DNA of 64,000 bases from an uncultured Clostridium sp. (GTDB taxonomy: Bacteria; Bacillota; Clostridia; TANB77; CAG-508), in assembly GCA_947570695.1 (NCBI GenBank), contig CANOVB010000001.1, forward strand, positions 78,553 to 142,552, in the 5' to 3' direction. Shown here piece after piece: positions 1 to 8,384 of this stretch. The position numbers were made by a program, and so were the translations under genes. The notes beneath the pieces were generated by a model. The model worked only from the letters and a program-made list of their open reading frames with translations. It was not told where the DNA came from and did no database searches. Numbering within the stretch: the first letter of the stretch is position 1; each line of letters starts with the position of its first letter.

Positions 1-538
1 CTTAAAATTGCAGTTTTATCAGGATTAGTTCGGCTTTTTTGTTATTTTTGTGGTAGAAAGAACTATAAAAAGTAGATTAAGCAAAAAATCAATGATATGT
101 GATTTAGAAATTTTTTATAATGGAAAAAATAGGAAAATAAAGACAATGATAGATACAGGAAATTTATTAAAAGAACCAATAAGTAAAACTGATGTAATAA
201 TTGTAGAAAGGGAAAGTTTAGAAGGTATAGTTTCTAAGAATATTTTGGAAAATATTAAATATATTTTAAAGGGGAAGTGGATTGAAGAGTCTAATGTTCA
301 TTCTTATAAATTCAAGTTAATACCATTTTCCTCTTTAGGAAATGATAATGGATTATTAATAGGCTTTAAGCCTGATTATGTAAAAATTTATAGTGAGGAG
401 GAATGTACAAGAGATGATGTCTTAATAGGGATATATGATGGAAAATTATCAAAAAATAATTTATATACAAGTTTAATTGGTTTGGATATTTTAAATAATA
501 ACAAATATAAAAAGACAGTAGAAAATTTGAAAATTTGA
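1..538 (+). CDS. spoIIGA: Sigma-E processing peptidase SpoIIGA, C-terminal part, with +1 frameshift at CGG
   Basis: Membrane aspartic protease of the mother cell that removes the pro-sequence of sigma-E. The catalytic DTGN signature ([11 protein letters not shown]) has its Asp codon at 152-154. The 5' end is outside the window. From base 1 the end of the membrane region reads [10 protein letters not shown] in frame 1. An in-frame CGG follows at 31-33, and the protein then continues in the +1 frame as [16 protein letters not shown], typical of the junction between the last helix and the protease domain. A plain gene caller would start at GTG 50 and lose the membrane part. The stop is TGA 536-538, 26 bases before sigE, which encodes its substrate. 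Identity is family knowledge plus motif; the frameshift is read directly from the sequence and its mechanism is inferred. Confidence 0.85.
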
Positions 539-564
539 TAAATTATAAAAAGGAGGGAACAAAA

Positions 565-1299
565 GTGAATTTACTTGAAAAGATTAAAAACCAAATAATG
601 AAAATTTTAGGAAAATACTTTTTTAGAAATAATATAGACAAATTTCCTATATTTTATATAAAAGGGAGCCAAACATTACCGCCTCCACTTGATGTAATTG
701 AGGAAGAAAAACTATTACAAAAGCTTATGCTAGATGACCAAGATGCAAAACAAATACTTGTCGAAAGAAATTTGAGACTTGTTGTATATATAGCTAAAAA
801 ATTTGAAAATACTGGAATTGATTTTGAAGATTTGATATCAATAGGTACAATAGGTTTAATGAAAGCAATTAATACTTTTAATGTAGATAAAAATATAAAA
901 CTTGCGACTTATGCATCAAGATGTATAGAAAATGAAATTCTAATGCAACTTAGAAGAAATACAAAAATAAAAAACGAAGTATCTATAGATGAACCACTTA
1001 ATAAAGATGGTGATGGGAACGAGCTTTTACTATCTGATATTTTGGGGACTGATAATGACATAACTTCAAAAGCAATAGAAGATGAAGTAGATATGGCTTT
1101 ACTAAAGATTGCAATAAGTAAACTAGATAGTAGAGAAAAATATATAATGCAATTACGTTTTGGAATTGAAACAAATGAGAAGGAAAGAACTCAAAAAGAG
1201 GTAGCAGATATGCTAGGAATTTCACAAAGTTATATTTCTAGATTAGAAAAGAAAATAATGAATAAAATGAAAAAAGAGATTATGAGTAAAACAGGATAA
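565..1299 (+). CDS. sigE: RNA polymerase sporulation sigma factor SigE
   Basis: Mother-cell sigma factor made as an inactive precursor and cleaved by SpoIIGA. The start is GTG 565, chosen because AGGAGGG lies at 551-557; the upstream ATG 535 overlaps spoIIGA and has no ribosome site. The protein is 244 aa, near the usual 239. The amphipathic pro-region is followed by [13 protein letters not shown], matching the processing-site region of pro-sigma-E. Region 2 carries [19 protein letters not shown] and [13 protein letters not shown], and region 4 ends in the helix-turn-helix [17 protein letters not shown]. The gene lies directly behind spoIIGA, the standard order, and is followed by a terminator. 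Confidence 0.96.
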   Translation: MNLLEKIKNQIMKILGKYFFRNNIDKFPIFYIKGSQTLPPPLDVIEEEKLLQKLMLDDQDAKQILVERNLRLVVYIAKKFENTGIDFEDLISIGTIGLMKAINTFNVDKNIKLATYASRCIENEILMQLRRNTKIKNEVSIDEPLNKDGDGNELLLSDILGTDNDITSKAIEDEVDMALLKIAISKLDSREKYIMQLRFGIETNEKERTQKEVADMLGISQSYISRLEKKIMNKMKKEIMSKTG

Positions 1300-1308
1300 A
1301 ATAAACAA

Positions 1309-1335
1309 GGGGGAGCATAATGCTCCCTTTTATTA
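1309..1335 (+). terminator. Terminator after sigE
   Basis: GGGAGCA (1311-1317), loop TAA, TGCTCCC (1321-1327), then a T-rich tail. It ends the spoIIGA-sigE unit. Confidence 0.85.
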
Positions 1336-1352
1336 CATTTATATTAAATATA

Positions 1353-1381
1353 TTGTAAATGCAATAAATTAAGGATAAAAT
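1353..1381 (+). promoter_or_regulatory. Sigma-A-type promoter of the DnaB-like gene
   Basis: TTGTAA (1353-1358), 17-base spacer, TAAAAT (1376-1381), about 57 bases before the TTG start. Confidence 0.5.
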
Positions 1382-1437
1382 AAAACTAAATTAACATGAG
1401 AAAATATAAGTAAATTGGTAAAATGGAGGTATTTATT

Positions 1438-3477
1438 TTGGATTCAAATGAGGAGATTGAAAAGAAACGTAAAAAAATACAAGATGAAAAATTTGATGAT
1501 ATTGAAGAACTAGATATGAGTGAACTAGAGGAAGTTGATGATAATGAGTATGAAGTAATAGATGAAGATGAGTTGTCAGATGATGAATATGAAATCTTAG
1601 AAGATGATGATATAGATGATGAAGAGTATGAAGTAATAGATGATGACGAGCTGACAGATGAAGAAGATGACGAAGATTATGAGGATACAGAAGAAGTAGA
1701 ATATGAAGATGATGACGAAGATTATGAGAATGTAGAGGAAATAGAGTATGAAGATGATGGCGAAGATTATGAGAATGCAGAAGAAGTAGAGTATGAAGAT
1801 GAAGAAAATATTGAAGAAGTAGAAGATACAGAGCTTGAAGATAATCCAGAATTCGAGGATTCTGAAGATGAAGAATATGAATATATAGATGAAGAAGAGC
1901 CAAATGAAAGTCAGGAAGAAGTAGTAGAAGAATTTTCTTCAAATGAGGATAGTGTATATCCAGATGAATTAATAGACTTAGAACTTGAATGTATATATAT
2001 AGGATTACTTTTTAATAATCCAAAAGCAATATCAAGATTTTATTTTGTATATGATGATTGCCAATTTTCTGATGATGAATTAATGAATCTTTACAAAATA
2101 GTTATATTTAGAGATGGAGAAGCTTATGCACCAGCAATAGCAAAAGATAAGTTTCAATTACCTAGAGAGACGCCAAATACTTATGATTTAAAATTAAAGG
2201 TAAGGAAAATAGCAGCAGCGCAAAATTATAATTTGGAAAATGTTTACATGGAGCTTAAAAAATTATTTATTTTAAAGAAAAATTACTTAATAGCTCCAAC
2301 ATCAATAATTCAACAAAAAATATTAGAAATACAAAATTATGAATTATATGATGATATGACAGTAGAAGAAGTTGAAAGTGCATTAGAACAAATTACTGTT
2401 ACAACAGGATTAAGTCAAGGAAGATTAAATACAGATGTAACAAGTTTTTTACTTGCAGGAGATAATGAGTTAAGTAATGGTATTTCACTTCCATTTAATA
2501 TTTTGTCTACAGTATTTAAGGGATTAAGAAGAGGAGAAACAATGTGCTATGCAATGCCTTCTAACTCCGGAAAAAGTAGATTTACAATAAATTTAGCTGC
2601 ATATATTTCATTTATTCATAAGGAAAAGGTTTTAATTATTTCTAACGAAATGTCTGAAGAAAAAATGAAATTGTGTATGATTACGACAATTTTAAATAAC
2701 CCAGAAATACAAAAACTTCATGGTCAAAAAATAAAAGTATCTGAAGGAGAATTACTTGAGTTAAAATTTAGACCAGATAAAGGTAAAAAAGTTAAATGTG
2801 ATGAAAAAGGCTATATATTAAGAAAAGATGAAGAATCTCAAGAAGAATATATTGATAGATTACAAAAAAATTCTAGTGATTTTAGACAAACATTAGCTGT
2901 AACAGAATGGGTAAATACACAAGTTAATAATTCAATTTTCTTTATTCATATTACAGAACATACAAATGATGATTTAAGAAAAATTATAATGAATTATTAC
3001 TATAAAGAAGGAATACATTATATGTTTTATGATACTTTAAAAGCTGATACAGCAAATATTGGTAATAGTGATGAAGTAAAGAAAACAGCTACAATACTTT
3101 CAAATTTAGCTCAAAAGTTTAAAATATTTATTGCATCATCTATGCAATTATTAGAAAGTAGTACTTTACCAGTAAATTTAACAATTAATGATATGTCTGC
3201 AAGTAAAACAGCAAAAGAAGTTTTGGATACGTTATGTTTAATAAAACAAATAAGCAGACAAAGTTTATACAAGTATGAGTATTCAGATACAGATCAATTT
3301 GAGAAATGTTTTGATATTGATGTGCCAAAAGATACAGATGTTAGATTTTATGCTTGCGTTGTAGATAAAAATAGAGCTGGTGCAAAACCAACAGTACTAT
3401 TTAGATTAAATTTAGCTTATAACAGATGGGAAGAATTAGGGCATTTAAGATTAAAGCAAACAGAAATTGAAGAATAA
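1438..3477 (+). CDS. DnaB-like RecA-fold ATPase with long acidic N-terminal region
   Basis: Start TTG 1438 is chosen because GGAGGT (1425-1430) sits 7 bases upstream; ATG 1423 would put that site inside the gene. About 679 aa. Residues up to about 175 are almost only Asp, Glu, Tyr and Val in imperfect repeats of the type EYEDDDEDYEN, so probably disordered. A DnaB-N-like helical part follows (LECIYIGLLFNNPKAISRF), then a DnaB_C/RecA-like core. Its Walker A is MPSNSGKSR, it has a sensor-like segment VLIISNEMSEEKM and an apparent Walker B MFYDTLKAD. The family normally unwinds DNA at replication forks or loads helicase. The tail and the place between sigE and sigG make this a side branch of unknown job. 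Single gene with its own promoter and terminator. Confidence 0.6.
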   Translation: MDSNEEIEKKRKKIQDEKFDDIEELDMSELEEVDDNEYEVIDEDELSDDEYEILEDDDIDDEEYEVIDDDELTDEEDDEDYEDTEEVEYEDDDEDYENVEEIEYEDDGEDYENAEEVEYEDEENIEEVEDTELEDNPEFEDSEDEEYEYIDEEEPNESQEEVVEEFSSNEDSVYPDELIDLELECIYIGLLFNNPKAISRFYFVYDDCQFSDDELMNLYKIVIFRDGEAYAPAIAKDKFQLPRETPNTYDLKLKVRKIAAAQNYNLENVYMELKKLFILKKNYLIAPTSIIQQKILEIQNYELYDDMTVEEVESALEQITVTTGLSQGRLNTDVTSFLLAGDNELSNGISLPFNILSTVFKGLRRGETMCYAMPSNSGKSRFTINLAAYISFIHKEKVLIISNEMSEEKMKLCMITTILNNPEIQKLHGQKIKVSEGELLELKFRPDKGKKVKCDEKGYILRKDEESQEEYIDRLQKNSSDFRQTLAVTEWVNTQVNNSIFFIHITEHTNDDLRKIIMNYYYKEGIHYMFYDTLKADTANIGNSDEVKKTATILSNLAQKFKIFIASSMQLLESSTLPVNLTINDMSASKTAKEVLDTLCLIKQISRQSLYKYEYSDTDQFEKCFDIDVPKDTDVRFYACVVDKNRAGAKPTVLFRLNLAYNRWEELGHLRLKQTEIEE

Positions 3478-3531
3478 GAAAAATTAATAAGCTTTGTAGT
3501 GAAGTTCTAAAATCTATTATATAAAAACAAG

Positions 3532-3575
3532 ACCTCTTTATTAAACTTTTTTGTTTAATAAAGAGGTTTTTTATT
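3532..3575 (+). terminator. Terminator after the DnaB-like gene
   Basis: Perfect 15-bp stem (3532-3546 with 3553-3567), six-T loop, then a run of T. Confidence 0.9.
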
Positions 3576-3636
3576 TAATAGAAAAGTGCTCTGCACTTCG
3601 TATTAAAGAAAGCTTTTAGCGCAATTTTGTACAGAA
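3571..3636. repeat. Dispersed palindromic intergenic repeat, copy 1
   Basis: Reads TTATTTAATAGAAAAGTGCT and then CTGCACTT..TATTAAA, followed by a tail AAGC..TTTTGTACA. The same layout recurs at 44195, 48219, 48391 and 60071. It overlaps the T tail of the preceding terminator. With the following promoter it accounts for the gene-free stretch 3478-3793. Confidence 0.65.
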
Positions 3637-3728
3637 AAATTTCAAAATATTGTCATCTTTTATTCTTAAATTAAGATTTAAGTAATTTTGTAAGGGGAGT
3701 ATTATATTTAAAAAATTATGTAAAGTAC

Positions 3729-3757
3729 TTGGAAAAGACTGGAAAACATGGTATAAT
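3729..3757 (+). promoter_or_regulatory. Sigma-A promoter before the small gene pair
   Basis: TTGGAA (3729-3734), 17-base spacer, TATAAT (3752-3757). Confidence 0.65.
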
Positions 3758-3793
3758 AAAAATGATGCTTTATGTAAACACAAAAGGTGAAAT

Positions 3794-3979
3794 ATGATAA
3801 GTATAGAAAATAAGAAATTTTTATATAATCAGTTAAAAGAAATAGAAAAAAATATTGTAATTTAGATACATTAGAAGCTAAGTATACAGCGGCTAGACTT
3901 GCAAAAGATTATAAATTAAATAAAACAGAAGTATTAAATATTGGAAGAAGAGGGAAAAACAAAGAAGGAGAAGATAAAG
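3794..3979 (+). pseudogene. Broken small gene of unknown function
   Basis: ATG 3794 lies behind AAAGGTGA and reads MISIENKKFLYNQLKEIEKN before TAG at 3863. From 3865 another frame reads DTLEAKYTAARLAKDYKLNK and more up to the TAG ending at 3979. One added base near 3855-3860 would fuse the two, so this looks like a gene with a one-base deletion. No CGG codon is involved, unlike the four +1 sites in this window. It has its own promoter at 3729-3757 and its end overlaps the start of the next small gene. Not recognised. Confidence 0.45.
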
Positions 3980-4204
3980 ATGAAAAATAGAAAAGAAATA
4001 ATAGGGTTATCTGAAGCTAGAGGATATTATAATTTATTACCAGATGAAGATAAAAAGAAAATTCCGAGTTCTTTAGTTTTTCAAATGGTTAATTATTCAG
4101 ATGAAAAAGTAATTGAAAAAATTAAAAGTTTTGAAGATATAAAAAAAGAAAATATTTCTTATGAAGGTGCAAAAAATATAGCATATATGAGCTTATTTAT
4201 ATAA
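3980..4204 (+). CDS. Small protein of unknown function, 74 aa
   Basis: ATG 3980 is preceded by GAAGGAG (3964-3970), so it is preferred over TTG 3941. Hydrophilic, helical-looking, begins MKNRKEIIGLSEARGYYNLL, with no signal peptide, membrane segment or Cys pair. Overlaps the end of the broken gene upstream and probably shares its promoter. It stands just before sigG but has no recognisable sporulation motif. I do not recognise the family. Confidence 0.55.
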   Translation: MKNRKEIIGLSEARGYYNLLPDEDKKKIPSSLVFQMVNYSDEKVIEKIKSFEDIKKENISYEGAKNIAYMSLFI

Positions 4205-4260
4205 ATTTTATGATTGTTATTTTCTTACAAAATAAAGATTTTGCTAAATTCAATAAAATA

Positions 4261-4290
4261 GTATAATTTATCCTTCTTTTGGAAATAATG
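4261..4290 (+). promoter_or_regulatory. Candidate sigma-F promoter of sigG
   Basis: GTATA (4261-4265), 15-base spacer, GGAAATAATG (4281-4290) fits the published sigma-F pattern (GywTA, 15-16 bases, GGnrAnAnTw) at nearly every position. In Bacillus subtilis sigG is under sigma-F. A short inverted repeat (GAAATAATGT / ACATTATTTTC) overlaps the -10 and runs up to the ribosome site. Confidence 0.6.
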
Positions 4291-4326
4291 TAAATAACAT
4301 TATTTTCAAGAGGAGGAGTTTTTAAT

Positions 4327-5100
4327 TTGATTAATAGAGTAGAGATAGCAAATGTAAACACCTCTAAATTACAAGTATTAACACAAGAAGAAACAAAAGA
4401 ACTATTTAAAAAAATGAAAGAAGGAGATAAAGAAGCTAGAGAAAAATTAATAAATGGAAATTTAAGATTAGTTTTAAGTGTAATTCAGAGATTTTGCGGA
4501 AGAGGAGAAAATGCAGATGATTTATTTCAAGTTGGGTGTGTAGGATTAATAAAAGCAATAGATAATTTTGACACAAGCTTAGATATTCAACTTTCAACTT
4601 ATGGAGTTCCAATGATTATTGGAGAAATTAGAAGGTATTTAAGAGATAATAATATGGTAAGAGTAAGTAGATCTGTAAGAGATTTGGCATATAAAGTATT
4701 ACAAGCAAAAGAAAAATTAACTAGAGATAATGGAAAAGAGCCAAGTATAGAGGAGATTGCAAAAGAGTTAAATGTTGAAAAAGAAGATGTTGTGCTTAGC
4801 CTAGATGCAATACAAGATCCAGTATCTTTGCAAGAACCAGTATATAATGATGGAGCAGATAGTTTGTATATAATGGACCAAGTAAAAGACAAGAAAAATA
4901 CTGATGAATTATGGGCAGAAAATATAACAATGAATGAAGCTTTAAAAAAACTTAATGATAAGGAAAGAATGATAATAGATAAAAGATTTTTTCTTGGTAG
5001 AACTCAAATGGAAGTTGCAGAAGAAATTGGAATTTCACAGGCTCAAGTGTCAAGATTAGAGAAAACAGCTATTGAACATATAAAAAGATTATACAAATAA
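4327..5100 (+). CDS. sigG: RNA polymerase sporulation sigma factor SigG
   Basis: Late forespore sigma factor. Start TTG 4327 with AGGAGGAG at 4311-4318; 257 aa, the usual length. N-terminal VEIANVNTSKLQVLTQEET matches the SigG-specific start. Region 2 has NGNLRLVLSVIQRF and VPMIIGEIRRYLRDNNMVRV, followed by ALDAIQDPVSL-type region 3 (here SLDAIQDPVSLQEPVYNDGA). Region 4 ends QMEVAEEIGISQAQVSRLEK. Directly behind a sigma-F-like promoter, which is the expected control. Confidence 0.96.
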   Translation: MINRVEIANVNTSKLQVLTQEETKELFKKMKEGDKEAREKLINGNLRLVLSVIQRFCGRGENADDLFQVGCVGLIKAIDNFDTSLDIQLSTYGVPMIIGEIRRYLRDNNMVRVSRSVRDLAYKVLQAKEKLTRDNGKEPSIEEIAKELNVEKEDVVLSLDAIQDPVSLQEPVYNDGADSLYIMDQVKDKKNTDELWAENITMNEALKKLNDKERMIIDKRFFLGRTQMEVAEEIGISQAQVSRLEKTAIEHIKRLYK

Positions 5101-5121
5101 AGTATATGAGTATAAATAATA

Positions 5122-5150
5122 TTGAATATAAGGATTTTTTCTGTTATAAT
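5122..5150 (+). promoter_or_regulatory. Sigma-A promoter
   Basis: TTGAAT (5122-5127), 17-base spacer, TATAAT (5145-5150), 24 bases before the next gene. Confidence 0.75.
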
Positions 5151-5173
5151 TTTTCTTGTCAAGGGGGAGAAAA

Positions 5174-6757
5174 ATGAAAAAATCACTTGTAAAAATAAAA
5201 GAATTTATTTTAGGAAAAAATGGAAGTAGTATTTCATTAAAAGATTTTTCAGAATATTGTAAATCACATAGTTTACTAATTGTGATTACAATATTCTTGA
5301 TTGTTTTAACACATGGATCAAATCTTTTTTATAATAATTTAGGAATAGATACACAAGTTTTCGTTGAAAATCCAACATTTGAATATAACTGGTTAGGAAT
5401 AGGAAGATATGGATTATTATTAGAAAAAGAGTTTTTAGGATTATCATATTACTGTCCATATTATGTGGGTGTTGTTTTTCTAGCATTTTTGGTAGTATCA
5501 AATATTCTTTTATATTATACTTTTTATAAAGTATCTAATAAAGATTTAGGACTATTAAATTTGTGTATACCGTTACTTGCTTTTACACATCCAATATTTG
5601 TAGAACAATTTGTATATATGCTTCAATGTGCAGAAATTGCTTTTGCAATTTCACTAACTTCGCTAGCAAGTTTATTTATTTTTACTTGGATTAAGGATAA
5701 AAATTGGATATATGGAATTTTAGGAACAGCACTTTTAGTAATTTGCTTTGCTACATATCAAACATTTGTAGCAATTTACATAACATTTTGTATATTTGCA
5801 TTTATTATGATGTTTGAAGATGAAAAAAATCAAGATAGAAATTTTAAAACAATAATTAAATTATTAATAAGTTTTGCAGTTGCATTTATAGGATATAAGC
5901 TTAGCATAAAATTATTACCATCATTTAGCGCTTATATTGATGATAGTTTTTATTGGGGGACACATCCTTTAAGAGAAATTTATGAATGTATAAAAGGATA
6001 TATAAAAGCAGTATTTAAAGGCGAAGGTGACTTTTTCAATATCGGATATTTAGTAGGAACAATATTTTTTGTTATAGTTTCTGCATATAAATTAGTAAAA
6101 TCAAAAGATACTTTAAAAATTAGTGAAAAAATATTATATGGGTTATCAATATTGGCATTTATAGGAACACCGTTCTATATGATTATTGCAATAGGACATG
6201 CTCCATTTATAAGAGCTCAATTTGTATTACCTTTTTCAGAAGCATTTATAATAATGTATGCAAGTTATTATTTATTTAAAAATAAATACTTAAAATATAT
6301 AGCAATAATATTAATATTATCAGTTATGCAATGTCAAATGATAAGAACACAAAGATTATATTATACTGATCATATTAGAAATCAATCAGATATAGAAATG
6401 GCAACTAGTATTGCTGAAGATATAGGAAGAGCTGGTGGAAAAGAAGGTAGTAAAGTTGCAATAGTAGGGCACAGAGGTGCGAGATTAAATGCAGTTTGCC
6501 AAATAGAAGAAACTGTTGGAGTATCATTGTTTACAATGAATTTTAATGCACCACCATATTATATTAATAGTACAAGTGGAATTTTAAGAATAATGAGATG
6601 TATGGGAATAATGTATACAGAATGTTCGCCAGAAGAGATGAAAGAAGCAAGAAATGTAGCACAAGAAATGCCAATTTGGCCAGAAGAAGGAAGTATAAAA
6701 TTACAAAATGGATTTGTTATAGTAAAGATTTCAGAAGACGATTTACCATTAGAATAG
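5174..6757 (+). CDS. GtrII-type glucosyltransferase-like membrane protein
   Basis: ATG 5174 follows GGGGGAG (5163-5169). 527 aa with about ten hydrophobic helices. The N-terminal part carries GIDTQVFVENPTFEYNW and WLGIGRYGLLLEKEFLG, the pattern of the GtrII glucosyltransferase family (Pfam Glucos_trans_II), membrane enzymes that add sugars from a lipid carrier to surface glycans. The last 110 residues are soluble (SIAEDIGRAGGKEGSKVAIV). Single gene between sigG and convergent ylmC, whose stop codon abuts this one. Substrate cannot be told from sequence. Confidence 0.65.
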   Translation: MKKSLVKIKEFILGKNGSSISLKDFSEYCKSHSLLIVITIFLIVLTHGSNLFYNNLGIDTQVFVENPTFEYNWLGIGRYGLLLEKEFLGLSYYCPYYVGVVFLAFLVVSNILLYYTFYKVSNKDLGLLNLCIPLLAFTHPIFVEQFVYMLQCAEIAFAISLTSLASLFIFTWIKDKNWIYGILGTALLVICFATYQTFVAIYITFCIFAFIMMFEDEKNQDRNFKTIIKLLISFAVAFIGYKLSIKLLPSFSAYIDDSFYWGTHPLREIYECIKGYIKAVFKGEGDFFNIGYLVGTIFFVIVSAYKLVKSKDTLKISEKILYGLSILAFIGTPFYMIIAIGHAPFIRAQFVLPFSEAFIIMYASYYLFKNKYLKYIAIILILSVMQCQMIRTQRLYYTDHIRNQSDIEMATSIAEDIGRAGGKEGSKVAIVGHRGARLNAVCQIEETVGVSLFTMNFNAPPYYINSTSGILRIMRCMGIMYTECSPEEMKEARNVAQEMPIWPEEGSIKLQNGFVIVKISEDDLPLE

Positions 6758-6997
6758 TTAAAAATCTACTAAAATTATATCTTCACCAATAACTTTTATT
6801 GATGACCAAGGTATAACTAATTCATTGCCAGTAGAAAAAATATTAAAAAAACTAGTATTATTACCAGGAACTATAATTTCATTTATAGTTCCTGTTTTAA
6901 AATCTGCAGTTACATCTTGAACATAGCCTAAACGTTTTGCATCTTTTATATTTATAACTTCTTTATGTTTAAAATCTAATCCTTTTTTATAATTCAT
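6758..6997 (-). CDS. ylmC: PRC-barrel sporulation protein, YlmC/YmxH family
   Basis: 79 aa. HKEVINIKDAKRLGYVQDV, then NEIIVPGN and ELVIPWSSIKVIGEDIILVD match the YlmC/YmxH PRC-barrel family, small proteins found next to sigE/sigG in spore-formers; their exact job is not known. A GGAGG site lies just upstream of the ATG. A sigma-E-like promoter candidate is at 7033-7059. Convergent with the GtrII-like gene with no spacer between stop codons. Confidence 0.85.
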   Translation of the reverse strand: MNYKKGLDFKHKEVINIKDAKRLGYVQDVTADFKTGTINEIIVPGNNTSFFNIFSTGNELVIPWSSIKVIGEDIILVDF

Positions 6998-7032
6998 AAA
7001 ACCTCCAATAAAGTTTAGAATATTTATATAAA

Positions 7033-7059
7033 ATTATATGCTTTTTATAAAATCTATAT
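7033..7059 (-). promoter_or_regulatory. Candidate sigma-E promoter of ylmC
   Basis: On the - strand ATATA (7055-7059), 14-base spacer, CATATAAT (7033-7040). Known sigma-E pattern: ATATT, 14-15 bases, CATACAnT. Ends about 28 bases before the expected transcript start-to-ATG distance. Confidence 0.45.
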
Positions 7060-7140
7060 GCAAATTAAAGTTTTATAAAAATGAATATTTTTACAAATTT
7101 TGGAAAAGATAATTTTAAAATAAATTTGGTGGGTGAGAGT

Positions 7141-7446
7141 ATGCAATTAAATAAACTTAATAACATAATTTTTTTAAAGGATATGGAATCAAATATTATT
7201 GAAGAAGCATTTATAGTATTAAAAGAAAATGTAAAGATACACAAAATTGAAAGTGATAAAGAAAATATAAAAGGAAATTTAAATATATTAAAAGAAGCAG
7301 AAGTACTAGTAAATAAAGAAATTAAAGATTCTGATATTAAGTATGAAAAATTTAAAATAAGAAAAATTGAGAAAAAACTTAAAATATCAAAATTTATTAA
7401 TATAACATTAGTTTTAGTATTAATAATAATAAAATTATTAAATTAA
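7141..7446 (+). CDS. Tail-anchored small membrane protein, unknown
   Basis: ATG 7141 sits behind GGTGGGTGAG; ATG 7081 in the same frame has no ribosome site. 101 aa: charged, Lys/Glu-rich body and one C-terminal hydrophobic segment (FINITLVLVLIIIKLL), so probably a cytoplasmic protein anchored by its tail. No known motif. It precedes spoIVFA, separated by a hairpin that contains the spoIVFA ribosome site. Confidence 0.55.
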   Translation: MQLNKLNNIIFLKDMESNIIEEAFIVLKENVKIHKIESDKENIKGNLNILKEAEVLVNKEIKDSDIKYEKFKIRKIEKKLKISKFINITLVLVLIIIKLLN

Positions 7447-7455
7447 TTATCATAA

Positions 7456-7507
7456 ACCTCTTTTACATGAATATATTTTTAACATGTAAGAGAGGTGTAT
7501 TTTTTTG
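7456..7507 (+). terminator. Hairpin-terminator that also holds the spoIVFA ribosome site
   Basis: 14-bp stem (7456-7469 with 7483-7496, one G-T pair) followed by TATTTTTTT. The 3' arm contains AGAGGTG, the only Shine-Dalgarno for the TTG start at 7505, and the T tract runs into that start codon. It can act as a terminator for the upstream gene, as an RNA lid on spoIVFA translation, or both. Confidence 0.7.
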
Positions 7508-8374
7508 GAGAAAATTTTAAATGATGATGAAAAAATAAGAAGAGCAGAAGAAATTTATTTTAGAAGAAATAATCGCAATTTAAGTTTTAGCAATAAACCA
7601 GCCATAAGAGAAAAGGGTGGATTTAAAAATAAATTTTTCCTACATTTATTATTAATGTTCAATATAGCAGTAATTATATTTGCAGTTCAAAATAAAGATT
7701 ATATTTTTACAAGTGAATTTTTGGGAGAATTAGAACGATATAATGTAAATATTAGTGCAAAAATTACTGAATTCTTAAAAGAGACAGTTGCTGATGAAAA
7801 AAAGCAAGAGATAAATGATGAAATACCTAGTCAAAATAGTAATGAAGAAAAAATGCAGAATGAGAGTAATGAGGAAGCAAATAAAATTGCAGAGAACTCT
7901 AATTTAGAAGGCGAAAATAATGGAGAACAAGAGTTAAGCAGTTCCTTAACAGAAATGGAATTAGATGTACAAAATTTAAAGGCATCATATAGTTTTATTA
8001 AACCATTAGAAGGTGGAATAGTTAGTTCTGGATTCGGTTCAAGAGAATCAGAATATCAAAAGGTAACTGGATATCATACAGGAGTAGATGTAGCAGCAGA
8101 AAAAGGAACTAAAATAAAAGCATCAATGGAAGGTATAGTAACACTTGTTTCAAGTGAAGGTGATTATGGGAAACATATAAAAATTAGATGTAATAATGTA
8201 ACAACTTTATATGCACATTGTTCGTCAATCTTTGTAAAGGAAGGACAAATTGTTGCACAAGGTCAAGAAATAGGAGCTGTAGGAAGCACAGGAAATAGTA
8301 CTGGACCACATTTGCATTTTGAGATAAGAGTAGATGACAGATTTGTTGACCCATTACAAATTTTAAGTTTTTAG
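7505..8374 (+). CDS. spoIVFA: SpoIVFA-type membrane M23 (LytM) protein
   Basis: In Bacillus SpoIVFA anchors and regulates the protease SpoIVFB in the outer forespore membrane. Start TTG 7505 (289 aa). Residues about 45-62 form one membrane helix (FLHLLLMFNIAVIIFAVQN); an acidic linker rich in Asn and Glu follows. The C-terminal M23 domain has SGFGSRES, GYHTGVDVAAEKGT and GPHLHFEIRVDD; the His/Asp and HxH ligands of an active LytM enzyme all seem present. Ten bases ahead of the SpoIVFB gene, as in the spoIVF operon. The assignment rests on domain order and neighbour; another M23 sporulation protein is possible. Confidence 0.75.
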   Translation: MEKILNDDEKIRRAEEIYFRRNNRNLSFSNKPAIREKGGFKNKFFLHLLLMFNIAVIIFAVQNKDYIFTSEFLGELERYNVNISAKITEFLKETVADEKKQEINDEIPSQNSNEEKMQNESNEEANKIAENSNLEGENNGEQELSSSLTEMELDVQNLKASYSFIKPLEGGIVSSGFGSRESEYQKVTGYHTGVDVAAEKGTKIKASMEGIVTLVSSEGDYGKHIKIRCNNVTTLYAHCSSIFVKEGQIVAQGQEIGAVGSTGNSTGPHLHFEIRVDDRFVDPLQILSF

Positions 8375-8384
8375 GAAGTAGAAA

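Noticed and set aside
1433..1942. Long antisense ORF rich in Leu and His
   Set aside because: Shadow of the acidic GAT/GAA-rich repeat region on the + strand.
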